From JAFDVL01 sp043736395 (GTDB taxonomy: Bacteria; Acidobacteriota; Blastocatellia; RBC074), in contig JAYTCQ010000054.1 in assembly GCA_043736395.1 (NCBI GenBank), forward strand, positions 1 to 24,531: a DNA stretch of 24,531 nucleotides, given 5' to 3'. A model generated the notes under the pieces. The model did no database searches, was not told where the DNA came from, and saw nothing but the letters and a program-made list of their open reading frames with translations. The position numbers were made by a program, and so were the translations under genes. Of the stretch, positions 14,016-22,177 are shown piece after piece. The stretch's first letter is position 1. The number at the start of each line of letters is the position of its first letter.

Positions 14016-14195
14016 GGGCGTGATGTCGCGTTGCTCTTATCCGCGCAGAGTCGACAGTTGGTGTTGGCGATCCTGGCGGATTCGACCACCTTAGCTGGAA
14101 GGATGACCGCAAGAGCATTCGATCTGGAGGCGGCTTTTGTGGCGGCGCAGCAATTACTGGAGATGTTGGCGATGGGCATCGCGGAGGCTTCCTAG
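14016..14195 (+). pseudogene. Unrecognised protein fragment
   Basis: Directly after the intron relic an open frame encodes GRDVALLLSAQSRQLVLAIL, then FDLEAAFVAAQQLLEMLAMG, ending in TAG at 14195. Codon use looks protein-like and the product would be helical, but there is no start of its own. I do not recognise the family. It may be the C-terminal end of the gene that the intron entered, or a chance frame. Confidence 0.25.
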
Positions 14196-14239
14196 AGCTG
14201 AAGAAATATATTTTGCCTTGGCCTACCCCAATGGAATCA

Positions 14240-14530
14240 GGAAGTTTTCCCTTTCCCTGCTGGCAGGATTTCCTGACCTGCTTTTGTCGTTTGATATTTT
14301 TGTGTCGGCGCGTTCCTTCGCGTCCAGTGCATGGATTACTTGGGGGGTTACTTAGGGGGTGCTTGGGGGGTCGGACGCTCCTCTCCTGGAGGCAACGGTA
14401 AGAGGACGGTCAAAAACGTCTGGTCTTCATGGATTTTACATTCGGTTGGAGGCGAACCATTCTGCCGCCTGACGCGTTGGATTTTGAAATCCCAGTCCCC
14501 TGCCCTTCCAGCATCTCCATGCTTGAAGGA
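14240..14530 (-). pseudogene. Decayed duplicate of the AlbA_2-type regulator gene
   Basis: Minus-strand pieces match the C-terminal part of the intact gene at 14987-16531. EGQGTGI then, after a frame change, KIQRVRRQNGSPP and DQTFLTVLLPLPPG match GRGTGIPKIQRVMRQN...DRTFLTVLLPLHPG. The PQ(V/A)TPQ repeat is then followed by DAKERA joined directly to APTQKYQTTKAGQEIL, which in the intact gene lies about 200 bp further on. So the copy lost its N-terminal two thirds, has a frameshift, and has an internal deletion removing most of the winged-helix segment. Confidence 0.8.
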
Positions 14531-14632
14531 GTTTGTTTCCTTATTTTTTAGAGCGAGGAGCTGCGCGCAAAATAGCAATTGAAGTTTTGCTGGGATTGTC
14601 GTATTTTTGCATCATTAAGTAGTTGAAATAGA

Positions 14633-14851
14633 ATGAGTAATTATCGAACATTATCATACAAGATTGCCGCTCGCATCCAGCGCCGGAAGGCGCTCGTCTT
14701 CGTGCGGGAGGATTTTGTAGATTTGGGTGGATACGATCAGGCCGGGCGCACGACGCAGGTTCCGATCGGTCGTCTGATTGCGGTCAAAGGGCGGATCAAT
14801 CGAAAAATCAGCTATGGTGGGGCGCATGTCCATTTTGAGCCAGCGACCTGA
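14633..14851 (+). pseudogene. N-terminal remnant of a DUF6088/AbiEi-like regulator
   Basis: 72 residues: SYKIAARIQRRKALVFVRED, followed by FVDLGGYDQAGR, matches the start of DUF6088-type winged-helix proteins (type IV antitoxin-like regulators). After residue 40 the usual RALxRLxxxGRxxRIxxGxY wing is only partly readable (IGRLIAVKGRINRKISYGG), and the frame ends without the C-terminal domain. No clear ribosome site precedes the ATG. I read it as a truncated and mutated gene. Confidence 0.5.
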
Positions 14852-14986
14852 ACAAAACCTTATTGAAGCAGTGTCGCTTCTCAAAGGGGTTAGATGAAAA
14901 GTGCATGAAGCATGATGACGGCTTTCTCTGCGTTACGAAAAGTATCCTCAGTCCAAGCATTGGTCCTATCGTTGATGCCAGTGGGA

Positions 14987-16531
14987 TCAGAGAGATTTCA
15001 CGCTTCCTCCTGACAAGACTTCCCGGCCTGCCTTCGTTGTGACATATTTTTGCGTCGGTGCGTTCGGATGATCGGGATCGGTCATCTCCAACCATCCTTT
15101 CGCGAGCAAGGGTTGTAAGTAACGTTCGCGCAGGTGCTTGATACTCCGCATCTTGAGATGTTCCTGAATCCGTGCCCGATCTTGGGGGCTTTCACAGAAT
15201 TCCAAGAGTGCACGCTCTTTTTCTCCCAGTATCTTTACTTGGGTGGTTACTTGGGGGGTTACTTGGGGGGTCTGCTTCTCCGCCCCGGGATGCAAAGGTA
15301 GAAGGACGGTCAAAAACGTCCGATCTTCATCGGTGATAAATTCGGCGGGAGGCGAACTATTCTGGCGCATGACGCGTTGAATTTTCGGAATCCCCGTTCC
15401 CCGCCCTTCCGTTAATTTCAATTCTTTGAGAAATTCCCCAATCCGCCGATTGCGATACCGTCGCGCGACAGCTCTCCCGTTCGCTAAATCTTCCAACGAG
15501 ACCGACCGATCCACGCCTGGATAACTGGTGATGGTCAGATGATCCGGCAAAATGCGGACTTCAATGGGTTCGCGCTCTTCGTAACTGCGGTGGTAGACGG
15601 CATTGACCAGAGCCTCCTCGATGGCGGCAAAGGGATAATTGTAAAACCGCGTGGCTTTCGCTAGGTCGGGCTGTTTCGTGACAAATTCCCGGATCGTCGT
15701 GCTGCGAAGATACCGCAGGGCTTCTTCGATCATGCGATTGAGTGGACCTCGAAAAATCTGCTCCTGAAAATGATCCCCGCCAGGACCGTCCGGAAAATGC
15801 ACCACATCAATTTGCGTCGCCGGAAAAAACTTCTCCGGGTGTTCGTTGAAAAACATCAGCCCGACATTGCGGGGGAACAGATATTCGTCCGGTCCATCGA
15901 CCAGATTCATCTGACGACAGAGACGTGACGGCTCCATCGTCAACGCTTCGTCGGCTAATTGACTGCCGATGGATTGCAGAAAGTAATGGAGGAGCGCGGG
16001 CTGCAAATCGCGCCAGGTCGCCTGCTGATTGATCCGGTCATCGTGGGGAATGCGCGCCGCCAGGGAAAATAATTCCCGTTCGTCTTCACTGTTGGCGCGC
16101 ACGGTGGAGGATTGCTTGCGCAAATAATAATGAAAAATGCGGTTGTCTTTGGCAAGGGAAGCGGCGGCTTTGTAAGGACGATGCTGTCCGCCCGGACACC
16201 AGATCACGAGCAAATGTTGTCCATCAATTTCATAGGGAGTGGTAATCGGATGATAGGCCGGTTGAAGCTTGTGGTAGCCGAGATTGAGCAGTTCCTGTTG
16301 GAGTCCATCCAGCTGGTTGGGGTGTAAGCCAGTGGGCGGCAAGACTGGTCTGCCGTCTTCGGCTTTGACCCCGACGAAAATATAACCGCCGCCCAGGTTA
16401 TGAAAGTCATTCGCAAAGGCGCACATGGTGTGCAGAACGGCTTCGGGGTTCCAGCCTTCTTTAAATTCCAGCCGCTCCCATTCCACCGCACCGCCACTGA
16501 TAATGGCATCCACATTGATCGGAAGATTCAT
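14987..16531 (-). CDS. AlbA_2 (Schlafen-like) ATP-binding transcriptional regulator
   Basis: 514 residues from ATG at 16531; a longer start at 16573 is possible. N-terminal AlbA_2 domain (about 15-140): EWERLEFKEGW, then AFANDFHNLGGGYIFVGV. The centre has the HATPase_c_4 pattern: AAIEEALVNAVYHRSYEER (about 320), LTITSYPGVDRS, and ELKLTEGRGTGIPKI (about 385-400). A TPQVTPQVTTQV linker, encoded by short tandem repeats, leads to a C-terminal winged helix (LRERYLQPLLAKGWLEM). Such proteins are common on mobile elements and are annotated as helicase-like or transcriptional regulators; the biochemical role is poorly known. A broken second copy lies at 14240-14530. Confidence 0.85.
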   Translation of the reverse strand: MNLPINVDAIISGGAVEWERLEFKEGWNPEAVLHTMCAFANDFHNLGGGYIFVGVKAEDGRPVLPPTGLHPNQLDGLQQELLNLGYHKLQPAYHPITTPYEIDGQHLLVIWCPGGQHRPYKAAASLAKDNRIFHYYLRKQSSTVRANSEDERELFSLAARIPHDDRINQQATWRDLQPALLHYFLQSIGSQLADEALTMEPSRLCRQMNLVDGPDEYLFPRNVGLMFFNEHPEKFFPATQIDVVHFPDGPGGDHFQEQIFRGPLNRMIEEALRYLRSTTIREFVTKQPDLAKATRFYNYPFAAIEEALVNAVYHRSYEEREPIEVRILPDHLTITSYPGVDRSVSLEDLANGRAVARRYRNRRIGEFLKELKLTEGRGTGIPKIQRVMRQNSSPPAEFITDEDRTFLTVLLPLHPGAEKQTPQVTPQVTTQVKILGEKERALLEFCESPQDRARIQEHLKMRSIKHLRERYLQPLLAKGWLEMTDPDHPNAPTQKYVTTKAGREVLSGGSVKSL

Positions 16532-16664
16532 CCAAAACCTACTCTGTCTGACGAAGGAAAAGATTACCGGCAACCTAAGCGCGACCGGATAATAAAAAAC
16601 GTCATTAGAGCATTTTTCAGAGACGAAAGAAAACCGTGAGAACCATGTCCTTTCGTCTCCGGCG

Positions 16665-16955
16665 TCAGTATTCCTCCGGCAGTAACAAGGTCGTCACACT
16701 ACGGTCCGCTTCGGTAATAATCCAAAGCTTTTCCTGAAGCCGCGTGTGATACGCCGAGAATAAACGAAGCCGCTGATCCAGGGCATATTCGTTTTCGAAC
16801 TTGTCTGCCTCCTCCAGCTCGCCCCAGTCCCCGCTGGCATGCCGCTGCAAAAATTCCAGTGGCGATTGCCCGGCGTTTTCCAACGCTTCGAGGGCGCCGG
16901 GCGTGGAGACCACCTGCCCCAGCATAAATTTCGCTCCGACGGCTAATAACGTCAT
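16665..16955 (-). CDS. Small plasmid/ICE-associated protein, unknown function
   Basis: 96 residues, ATG seven bases after AAGGAG. The sequence AKFMLGQVVSTPGALEALEN followed by SPLEFLQRHASGDWGELEEA and the end WIITEADRSVTTLLLPEEY belongs to a conserved family that I know from plasmids and integrative elements, often without a functional name. Conserved acidic and aromatic residues and the compact size suggest a small soluble protein. It is intact and upstream of, and codirectional with, the AlbA_2 gene (133 bp away). Confidence 0.75.
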   Translation of the reverse strand: MTLLAVGAKFMLGQVVSTPGALEALENAGQSPLEFLQRHASGDWGELEEADKFENEYALDQRLRLFSAYHTRLQEKLWIITEADRSVTTLLLPEEY

Positions 16956-16996
16956 CGCTCGCTCCTTTCGGTGAAGGTTCCGTGAGGATCAATGCT

Positions 16997-17043
16997 GCCG
17001 AATGCAGCGCGCAAGGCTCCCCTCCCCTCCGCGCGGCATTCGG
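16997..17043. repeat. Imperfect hairpin upstream of the small gene
   Basis: CCGAATGC (16997-17004) pairs with GCATTCGG (17036-17043), and the pairing extends inward through GCGCG blocks. It could be a transcription terminator, a repetitive palindrome or part of the intron-derived stretch that follows. Confidence 0.4.
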
Positions 17044-17137
17044 ACACAGCGAGCGTAAAAAACCTGACAGCTTTCTTTCGTCCCTGGCTCTGTGGCAAAT
17101 TTCGCGGACGAAGGCAATTTTTTTCTGGCAAATTTCT

Positions 17138-17384
17138 GTTCTGCGCGGTAGGAAGCCAGACAAGTCGCCGGACACGGAAAACGTGACTGGACTCGGTGGA
17201 TTGTGAAAGCAGCGCACCCGGCTTACCTCTGGCGACCAACCAGAGCGAAGGGGGCAAACTCACCACTTGCCGCGCGCTGTATCCGTAGAGCCGGATGCCA
17301 GGAGACTGGCTTGTCCGGTTCGATGGGGGCTTTCAGGTGTAATCCCTGCCGTGACGGCAGAAGAATCCCTGACTTCTACCCAAT
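17138..17384 (+). mobile_element. Group II intron 3' end (copy 2) with well-formed domains V and VI
   Basis: Domain V (17288-17321, 34 nt): outer stem GAGCCGGA/TCCGGTTC with the AGC catalytic triad and the conserved G-U pair, inner stem CCAG/CTGG closed by a GAGA tetraloop, and 3' bulge. Domain VI (17322-17384): stems TGGG/CCCA and TCAGG/CCTGA flank an asymmetric strand CTTCTA holding the likely branch-point A, with a CTGCCG-TGA-CGGCAG tip (17346-17360). The sequence ends CCCAAT, fitting the AY 3' terminus. No reverse transcriptase gene or 5' half precedes it; minus-strand genes begin shortly upstream. Confidence 0.8.
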
Positions 17385-17437
17385 GCCAGAGAGTGGAAAC
17401 CGGGCGACGGAGAAAACCCTTTCAAGGATGAAAGGCC

Positions 17438-18040
17438 GTGCGAGACCAAAGCAGGTGCAAATCCTGTCGTGGGGATTCCGGGCTGAGAGGCTCGCTTAAC
17501 CACGCTGGCGTCGGGAGCCTCGACCCTGGTGACAGGGCGAGTCGGAGGAGGAACCGCCTCCGGGATCTGAGTTAAACGCTCAGTCGTGAAGAGCTCAACG
17601 ATGAAAGGCGTGAATGCGAAACGCTTGCCAGTAACTTCTGATGGAGACGGGATGCCGAACTGTGACAACTCACTGCTGCTGACGGGTAAGCCGATGCTTC
17701 CAGCTTCGATTGGCCGAAATCTCTTCTCACGGGAGGAGAGGAAACTATGCTCGGGCGGAGGCCTGAGACATACAGCCAGTGACCCGGAGTGAATCTCCTG
17801 AGCGACGTGACGATCAGAAGAAAGACTCGGACTAATTCGGGAAAGACTTTAGTGGCCGCCCGTGGTGGGCGGTGCTGGGCGTGGTTCGCCCAGTGCTTCA
17901 AACACCAAAGTCCGGGAGTGTCCCTTGAGTAAGAGTCCGCCAACAGGCGGAGCCGGCACGCTGCAAGGCAGTGGCGCGCGGGTGCATCGGCATCGGGTGG
18001 TGCCGATGCCAGCGGAGCGATGAAAGGGGGGACGGATTGT
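17438..18040 (+). mobile_element. Probable group II intron 5' half (domains I-III), no ORF
   Basis: It begins GTGCGAGACC, matching the GUGYG 5' consensus. About 600 nt of dense paired sequence follow without coding signal, e.g. GGGCGTGG-TTCG-CCCAG-type and GGCATCGG/CCGATGCC stems near 17875-18011. The length equals the usual stretch from the 5' splice site to the start of the intron-encoded protein. No reverse transcriptase follows; the sequence runs into an SRAP gene fragment. It stands 53 bp after the 3' end of copy 2, so the halves are in reversed order. Assignment is less certain than for the domain V/VI copies; another large structured RNA is the alternative. Confidence 0.5.
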
Positions 18041-18097
18041 ATTTCACGATCCATAGTGTCACCGGCTGAAATGGGTCAGCCGGTTTGCCAGACAGGA

Positions 18098-18355
18098 GTG
18101 GAACTCATTCAAACCTATACGAACATCACCACCGAAGCGAGCGAACTGGCCTCCGATTTCCATCACCGGATGCCGGTCATCCTGCGGCCACAAGATGAAT
18201 CCGTGTGGCTGGATCCGGCAGCGCCAATGGCAGAATTATTCGATCTGCTGCTTCCCTACCCTGACGATGAGCTGGAAATTTATCCGGTCTCGCGTGCGGT
18301 GAATTCTCCGGCCAATGACAATGCAGAGATGGTCTTCAAGATTGAGAATTCCTGA
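18098..18355 (+). pseudogene. SRAP (YedK/HMCES) family, C-terminal fragment
   Basis: The frame encodes ELIQTYTNITTEASELASDF, then HHRMPVILRPQDESVWLDP and LLLPYPDDELEIYPVSRAVN, which is the C-terminal half of SOS response-associated peptidase proteins that cross-link to abasic sites. The HxRMPVIL motif with the catalytic His is present, but the N-terminal Cys2 and the Asn/Glu part of the site are missing. In frame upstream are 26 codons from ATG 18020 (MKGGTDCISRSIV...), which probably derive from intron sequence, so the open frame is a chimera and not a functional SRAP. Confidence 0.8.
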
Positions 18356-18396
18356 TGTGATAGCCAGGCATTTCTCCTGATTTTACGTAGCTGTTC

Positions 18397-19098
18397 TCAA
18401 CTGACGGGCTCAATCTTGAACACCGGATGAAGCTCCCACAATCCGCGTACCGGCGAACGTCGCAACTTATTCTTGATTCCCCGATTCCCACTGGTCACAC
18501 AATAATCACTGCGGCCTGAACGCGCCGGGATGTGGAACGAATCAAGAAATAAATATCCTTCGATCTCAGCGAGCGGCGGTGTCTTGAAAATATACCCCTC
18601 TGATCGGCTAATTTTTTCTCCCCCGTCCGCACGCAGTAAATCCATAAACGCGGTACGCGCTTCACAGAAATTCGCTCCCGGTGGAATTTCAATCACAACT
18701 TGTTGTTGCCGCCATTCTGCGGTATCCCCTATTTGGACGTGAAGATCGTTGTCTGGTTCGAGCTTGGCGGCCAGGATGTGGGCACGTATTTTAACGTGAA
18801 AAGCTTCGACATCCATGGCGACAGTCTTTGGAATTTCGGATTTGCGCGCCGGAACATCTTCATCAAGTGAACAGACAAACGCGAACCATTCAGATACGGA
18901 AATAGCCCGACCACCATTCACAAACGTGTAGGCCGGTCGTGTCTTTGGTTTTCTGATTTTAACTTTAGTTCTAACTTTGCCCATAAAGCGCAGCTTACAG
19001 CCGTTCTCATCCTGGGTCAGTGTTGTGACAGGCAGTAGAAGGAGAAGTAAACACGCGGCAATAAAATTCCTACCAAGAGGCGAACTCAACTTTTTCAT
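18397..19098 (-). CDS. Secreted protein of unknown function
   Basis: 233 residues. The ATG follows AAAGGAAA. Residues 1-28 form a signal peptide: basic start MKKLSSPLGRN, hydrophobic core FIAACLLLLLLPVTTL, then TQDENG. The mature part contains a duplicated-looking beta-rich domain: AFHVKIRAHILAAKLEPDND followed by LHVQIGD and VVIEIPPG, then EIEGYLFLDSFHIP and a terminal LWELHPVFKIEP. I know the HVxI...DxDxHxxI...VEIP...WELHPV pattern as a recurrent exported-protein family in soil bacteria, without established function; it resembles small beta-barrel nuclease-like folds, which is speculation. It is probably not part of the neighbouring defence genes. Confidence 0.75.
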   Translation of the reverse strand: MKKLSSPLGRNFIAACLLLLLLPVTTLTQDENGCKLRFMGKVRTKVKIRKPKTRPAYTFVNGGRAISVSEWFAFVCSLDEDVPARKSEIPKTVAMDVEAFHVKIRAHILAAKLEPDNDLHVQIGDTAEWRQQQVVIEIPPGANFCEARTAFMDLLRADGGEKISRSEGYIFKTPPLAEIEGYLFLDSFHIPARSGRSDYCVTSGNRGIKNKLRRSPVRGLWELHPVFKIEPVS

Positions 19099-19315
19099 AG
19101 TTGTTTCCTTTCTGGAAAAGGGTCACGTTAAGGAGGAGTTTTTTTGCGTCAATATCGAGTATGGCTTACTTCGAATACTATACCTATTCTATTGGCTTTT
19201 CCCAAGAGTAACACTATCGTCGCGCTATTGAATTATGACTCCAAATTTTTGATTACCATTTTGAGAATTATGCTGGGAGGGGATCGTGTATTACTGAAAA
19301 ATTGTGTGTTGCTTA

Positions 19316-20977
19316 TTAATTTCTACGTGGAGAAGGCTTTTGCGCTGCTGGTGATACGATTGCAGTCGGCATTGACGCAGCTGGTGTCGACGTCGGAGCT
19401 GGCGTGACCGTTGGCATTGTCGAAGTGGCGGGCGCCTTGATCAAATTATGATCCTTCAAATACTGCGGAACCCATTCACCTGCGCTCCAGAGCGAAACCG
19501 CTAATACCACATAAAGCACGAACGTTCCACAATACCAAATTTGGAATTGGGTTTTCCGTCTCTCGATTGGTTTGGTAATTTGGGCGATTTTGTCTTTTCC
19601 CAGCTTTAGTTCATATGTAGCGGCATACTCCTGCGCATCTTTTTTCGTCAAAACGTAGCCGTGCCAAAGGCTTCCCATCCGGTAGAGAGAATAGAACGCA
19701 AGATATACTGCATAAACCCGCAAACTAATCATAAAAATGCTAGTTGAAGCGTCATTCTTGATAAGTGCCGCAAGCACAGTGACTACAAGAACTCCGATCG
19801 TAGCTAACAGTGCATCCGTCACACTCTTCGTCACCAAATCAATATTTTCGCTGATCTTCTTGGACGTTTCCGCCACATAACTGCTGAGCTTTTGAATATC
19901 TTCAAAATGTTTATCAACTTTTTCATCTACGAAAACCCGATAGTGCCAACAGGCTTCAGCATAAATTTTAGCCAAGGAATTGGCAAATAAATTATATGCG
20001 GTGGTTGGGTCTTCGCTCGCAATCATGCGGGCACAGGTGGTCTGAAAGATCGTAAGCCGATCCTGATCTTTTCCGCTGGAAATCCAATCTGCTAACTCCG
20101 TTAATTTAATCTCAGGTCGCGACGCGTTTTGCTGCCGGTCAAACTGGAGTTTGACGGTTCGATCTGAATTGGAAAAGAAAGATTGAAAAGTATAGGTCTG
20201 TTCATCGTAACTCGTGCGGTTCGCGGTAAAGAGAATGCACAAATCCAACAAGTATTTTGTAGTTGTTGCTGCTACTTTGTCGCTGCGGTCACTACTCCAA
20301 ATACCAATAAAGTGAAGCGGAGTCAGGTTCTTTAACTTAAAGCCCATCCATCCAGGCCGACTGGCATCATCCGCGTAAAATCGCGTCAATTGCTCCTGGA
20401 CGTCCTTGCTGATGATAAGCGGTGTCAGGTTCACTCCTCCCGCCTTATCCTCTCCAACAACCTGTAACAACCTGCCGTTGAACTGAGTGCCCGCTTCTGA
20501 AACAACAATTAGCGTGGGTTTGGACTGCGCCTTAAAGAGTAATCCATCAAGCTGCAATAAAGGTGCACTCAGCAAATTCGCACAGTTTTCCCAAAAGAAA
20601 TAAAATAAGCTGTGATGCGTTTCGCTGAGCAGTGAGAGTTGGCGCAAAATTTCTTCTTTGACGATTTTTAGTTCGACTTGCACCTCAGTAGTGCCAGGTC
20701 TCTTTCTCAAATCTGCCAACCCTTCGTCAAAGGTGCGTTGCGAGATTCCTCCTTCAATCTGAATATAGAAGGATCGTTCAACCAAATGAACTTCGAGCGT
20801 TAAGGATGCGCCAAACACCTGTAAAAGTGCCTCGCAATCGGGAGCCGTAAGCTGGGCCAGCGCACTTACGGAACGAGTTGCCGTCAACGTCAAGACGTCA
20901 GGGTTCTCGGCGTCCTTCAATGCTTGCTTATCCACGCCCAGCTTCTGGCAGAATTCTACTAATGCACTTATCCTCAC
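19316..20977 (-). CDS. Three-helix membrane protein coupled to the NdpA-like gene
   Basis: 553 residues starting with GTG at 20977, overlapping the stop of the upstream gene by one base (TAGTG), so the two are translationally coupled. A large soluble N-terminal part (about 1-385), mixed alpha/beta with a helical stretch at about 320-385 (VDKHFEDIQKLSSYVAETSK...), is followed by three probable membrane helices at about 388-406, 414-433 and 480-499, and a Pro/Thr/Ala-rich tail (515-553). I do not recognise the family. A soluble sensor-like part anchored by a few helices next to a DNA-binding partner and hsdR is the build of several membrane-effector defence systems; this role is inference. Confidence 0.7.
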   Translation of the reverse strand: MRISALVEFCQKLGVDKQALKDAENPDVLTLTATRSVSALAQLTAPDCEALLQVFGASLTLEVHLVERSFYIQIEGGISQRTFDEGLADLRKRPGTTEVQVELKIVKEEILRQLSLLSETHHSLFYFFWENCANLLSAPLLQLDGLLFKAQSKPTLIVVSEAGTQFNGRLLQVVGEDKAGGVNLTPLIISKDVQEQLTRFYADDASRPGWMGFKLKNLTPLHFIGIWSSDRSDKVAATTTKYLLDLCILFTANRTSYDEQTYTFQSFFSNSDRTVKLQFDRQQNASRPEIKLTELADWISSGKDQDRLTIFQTTCARMIASEDPTTAYNLFANSLAKIYAEACWHYRVFVDEKVDKHFEDIQKLSSYVAETSKKISENIDLVTKSVTDALLATIGVLVVTVLAALIKNDASTSIFMISLRVYAVYLAFYSLYRMGSLWHGYVLTKKDAQEYAATYELKLGKDKIAQITKPIERRKTQFQIWYCGTFVLYVVLAVSLWSAGEWVPQYLKDHNLIKAPATSTMPTVTPAPTSTPAASMPTAIVSPAAQKPSPRRN

Positions 20978-22065
20978 TACCGTTTGCCCCGCTTTTCTTT
21001 CTTGTCAAACTTCGTGGTCTGAATTGTTATTTCCGTCTTCCCAGTCGCCACGTTCTTCGTAAATTCGAGCATCTTGCCTTCCCCGACAGCATCCGCCAAA
21101 ACTCTAATTTTCAGGTCTTCGTCTCCTTCAATCACGACGTAGTTCTTTTGGTTATAAAAGTTTGAGACAGGCTCAAAGACCAAATCTTCAAAGCCATCTG
21201 CTCGCATCTGCCCTCTCACATATTCCACAAACTCTTCTTGTTGAGGCGGATCAGGAAGTGCTATGCGCGCAACTGCCGCAACGTCAATCGAAGCGTTCTG
21301 CAAAGCCGCTTCAATAGTGTTATCAAAAATCTCTATCTGAGGCTCTGACCAATCTGCCTTTTTACTGTCGCGGAAGTCCCGGCTGCCATAAAAGAAAGCT
21401 GTTGTTTTCTCTTTATTGTTAAGGTCAACTTTGCACTGTAGGAAATCTGAGATGAAAAATGTTGCCACCATCCGATTTCCCCCACGATTGGTGACCTGCT
21501 GATCCAATACAATTAAATGACGTACGGGTTTTCTGATGGTCACTGGGAGAATGAACGCACATTTTTGTAATTCACTTTTAGGAAGCACGTTTTTCACTCG
21601 TTTAAGCACAATTTGAACTTGTCCCATTACTTCTTGCACTTCGCTGACGAACCCATCGTCCGGGTCCATTTTTAGTAAGGCTAGGCACTCTATATCATCG
21701 CCTAGATCGCTATCTGTATAAATAGCCACGATTAAATCTCCAGCAGAAATACGCCGATCTGCTTTCATCGTATCAAACAAATGTTGCGCGATTTTTTTAG
21801 AACATAAAACAAAATCTTCAGGCGAACTCAATAGTTGATTGCAAATTCCCTGAAAATCGGTTTTTTCCTGCTCAGCATTATCACTAAAAACCCCGCTCCT
21901 CGCGTAAAGATGGTCTTTACCATTCACAATATGTTCGCGGAAAAATATGCTGACGTCATCGTCATCAACAGGCGAATCCAAGTCTGAAAATTGTGGCTCA
22001 TCGTACTTTTTGTGATCCACTTTATGCACGATCATGCGGCGTAATTTGATATTTTCATGTAGCAT
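20977..22065 (-). CDS. NdpA/YejK-like nucleoid-associated protein
   Basis: 362 residues, ATG nine bases after AGGGG. The pattern KIAQHLFDTMKADRRISAGD followed by LIVAIYTDSD (about 92-121), the central KSELQKCAFILPV and RMVATFFISDFLQCKVDLNN resemble the 37-kDa nucleoid-associated protein family (PF04245), whose E. coli member binds DNA. The length is slightly above the usual 330-350. The C-terminus is very basic (KFDKKEKRGKR) and could bind nucleic acid. It is the first gene of a two-gene operon with the membrane protein and lies 112 bp downstream of hsdR on the same strand. Family assignment is from remembered sequence features and is moderate. Confidence 0.6.
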   Translation of the reverse strand: MLHENIKLRRMIVHKVDHKKYDEPQFSDLDSPVDDDDVSIFFREHIVNGKDHLYARSGVFSDNAEQEKTDFQGICNQLLSSPEDFVLCSKKIAQHLFDTMKADRRISAGDLIVAIYTDSDLGDDIECLALLKMDPDDGFVSEVQEVMGQVQIVLKRVKNVLPKSELQKCAFILPVTIRKPVRHLIVLDQQVTNRGGNRMVATFFISDFLQCKVDLNNKEKTTAFFYGSRDFRDSKKADWSEPQIEIFDNTIEAALQNASIDVAAVARIALPDPPQQEEFVEYVRGQMRADGFEDLVFEPVSNFYNQKNYVVIEGDEDLKIRVLADAVGEGKMLEFTKNVATGKTEITIQTTKFDKKEKRGKR

Positions 22066-22177
22066 TTCGTAACCCCTAATGTTCTCAATAGATTGTTTTA
22101 GTTCCTTAGCGAATGGCTGAGTGAATCAATACTCCAATTTCATCGCTTGCTTACAATGCGTTGGTTGCGGCGATCCA

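Noticed and set aside
16952..17266. Minus-strand frames upstream of the small plasmid-associated gene
   Set aside because: They overlap each other in two frames, lie over the intron 3' end, and show no protein-like motif.
17438..18040. Retron or IscB omega-RNA as identity of the structured stretch
   Set aside because: No reverse transcriptase or IscB/TnpB gene is adjacent, and the GTGCG start next to a clear domain V/VI favours group II intron origin.
17572..18054. 160-residue minus-strand frame
   Set aside because: It is antisense to the structured intron-like region, has no ribosome site or recognisable domain, and a composition (Ser/Arg/Pro/Leu) typical of chance frames in GC-rich structured DNA.
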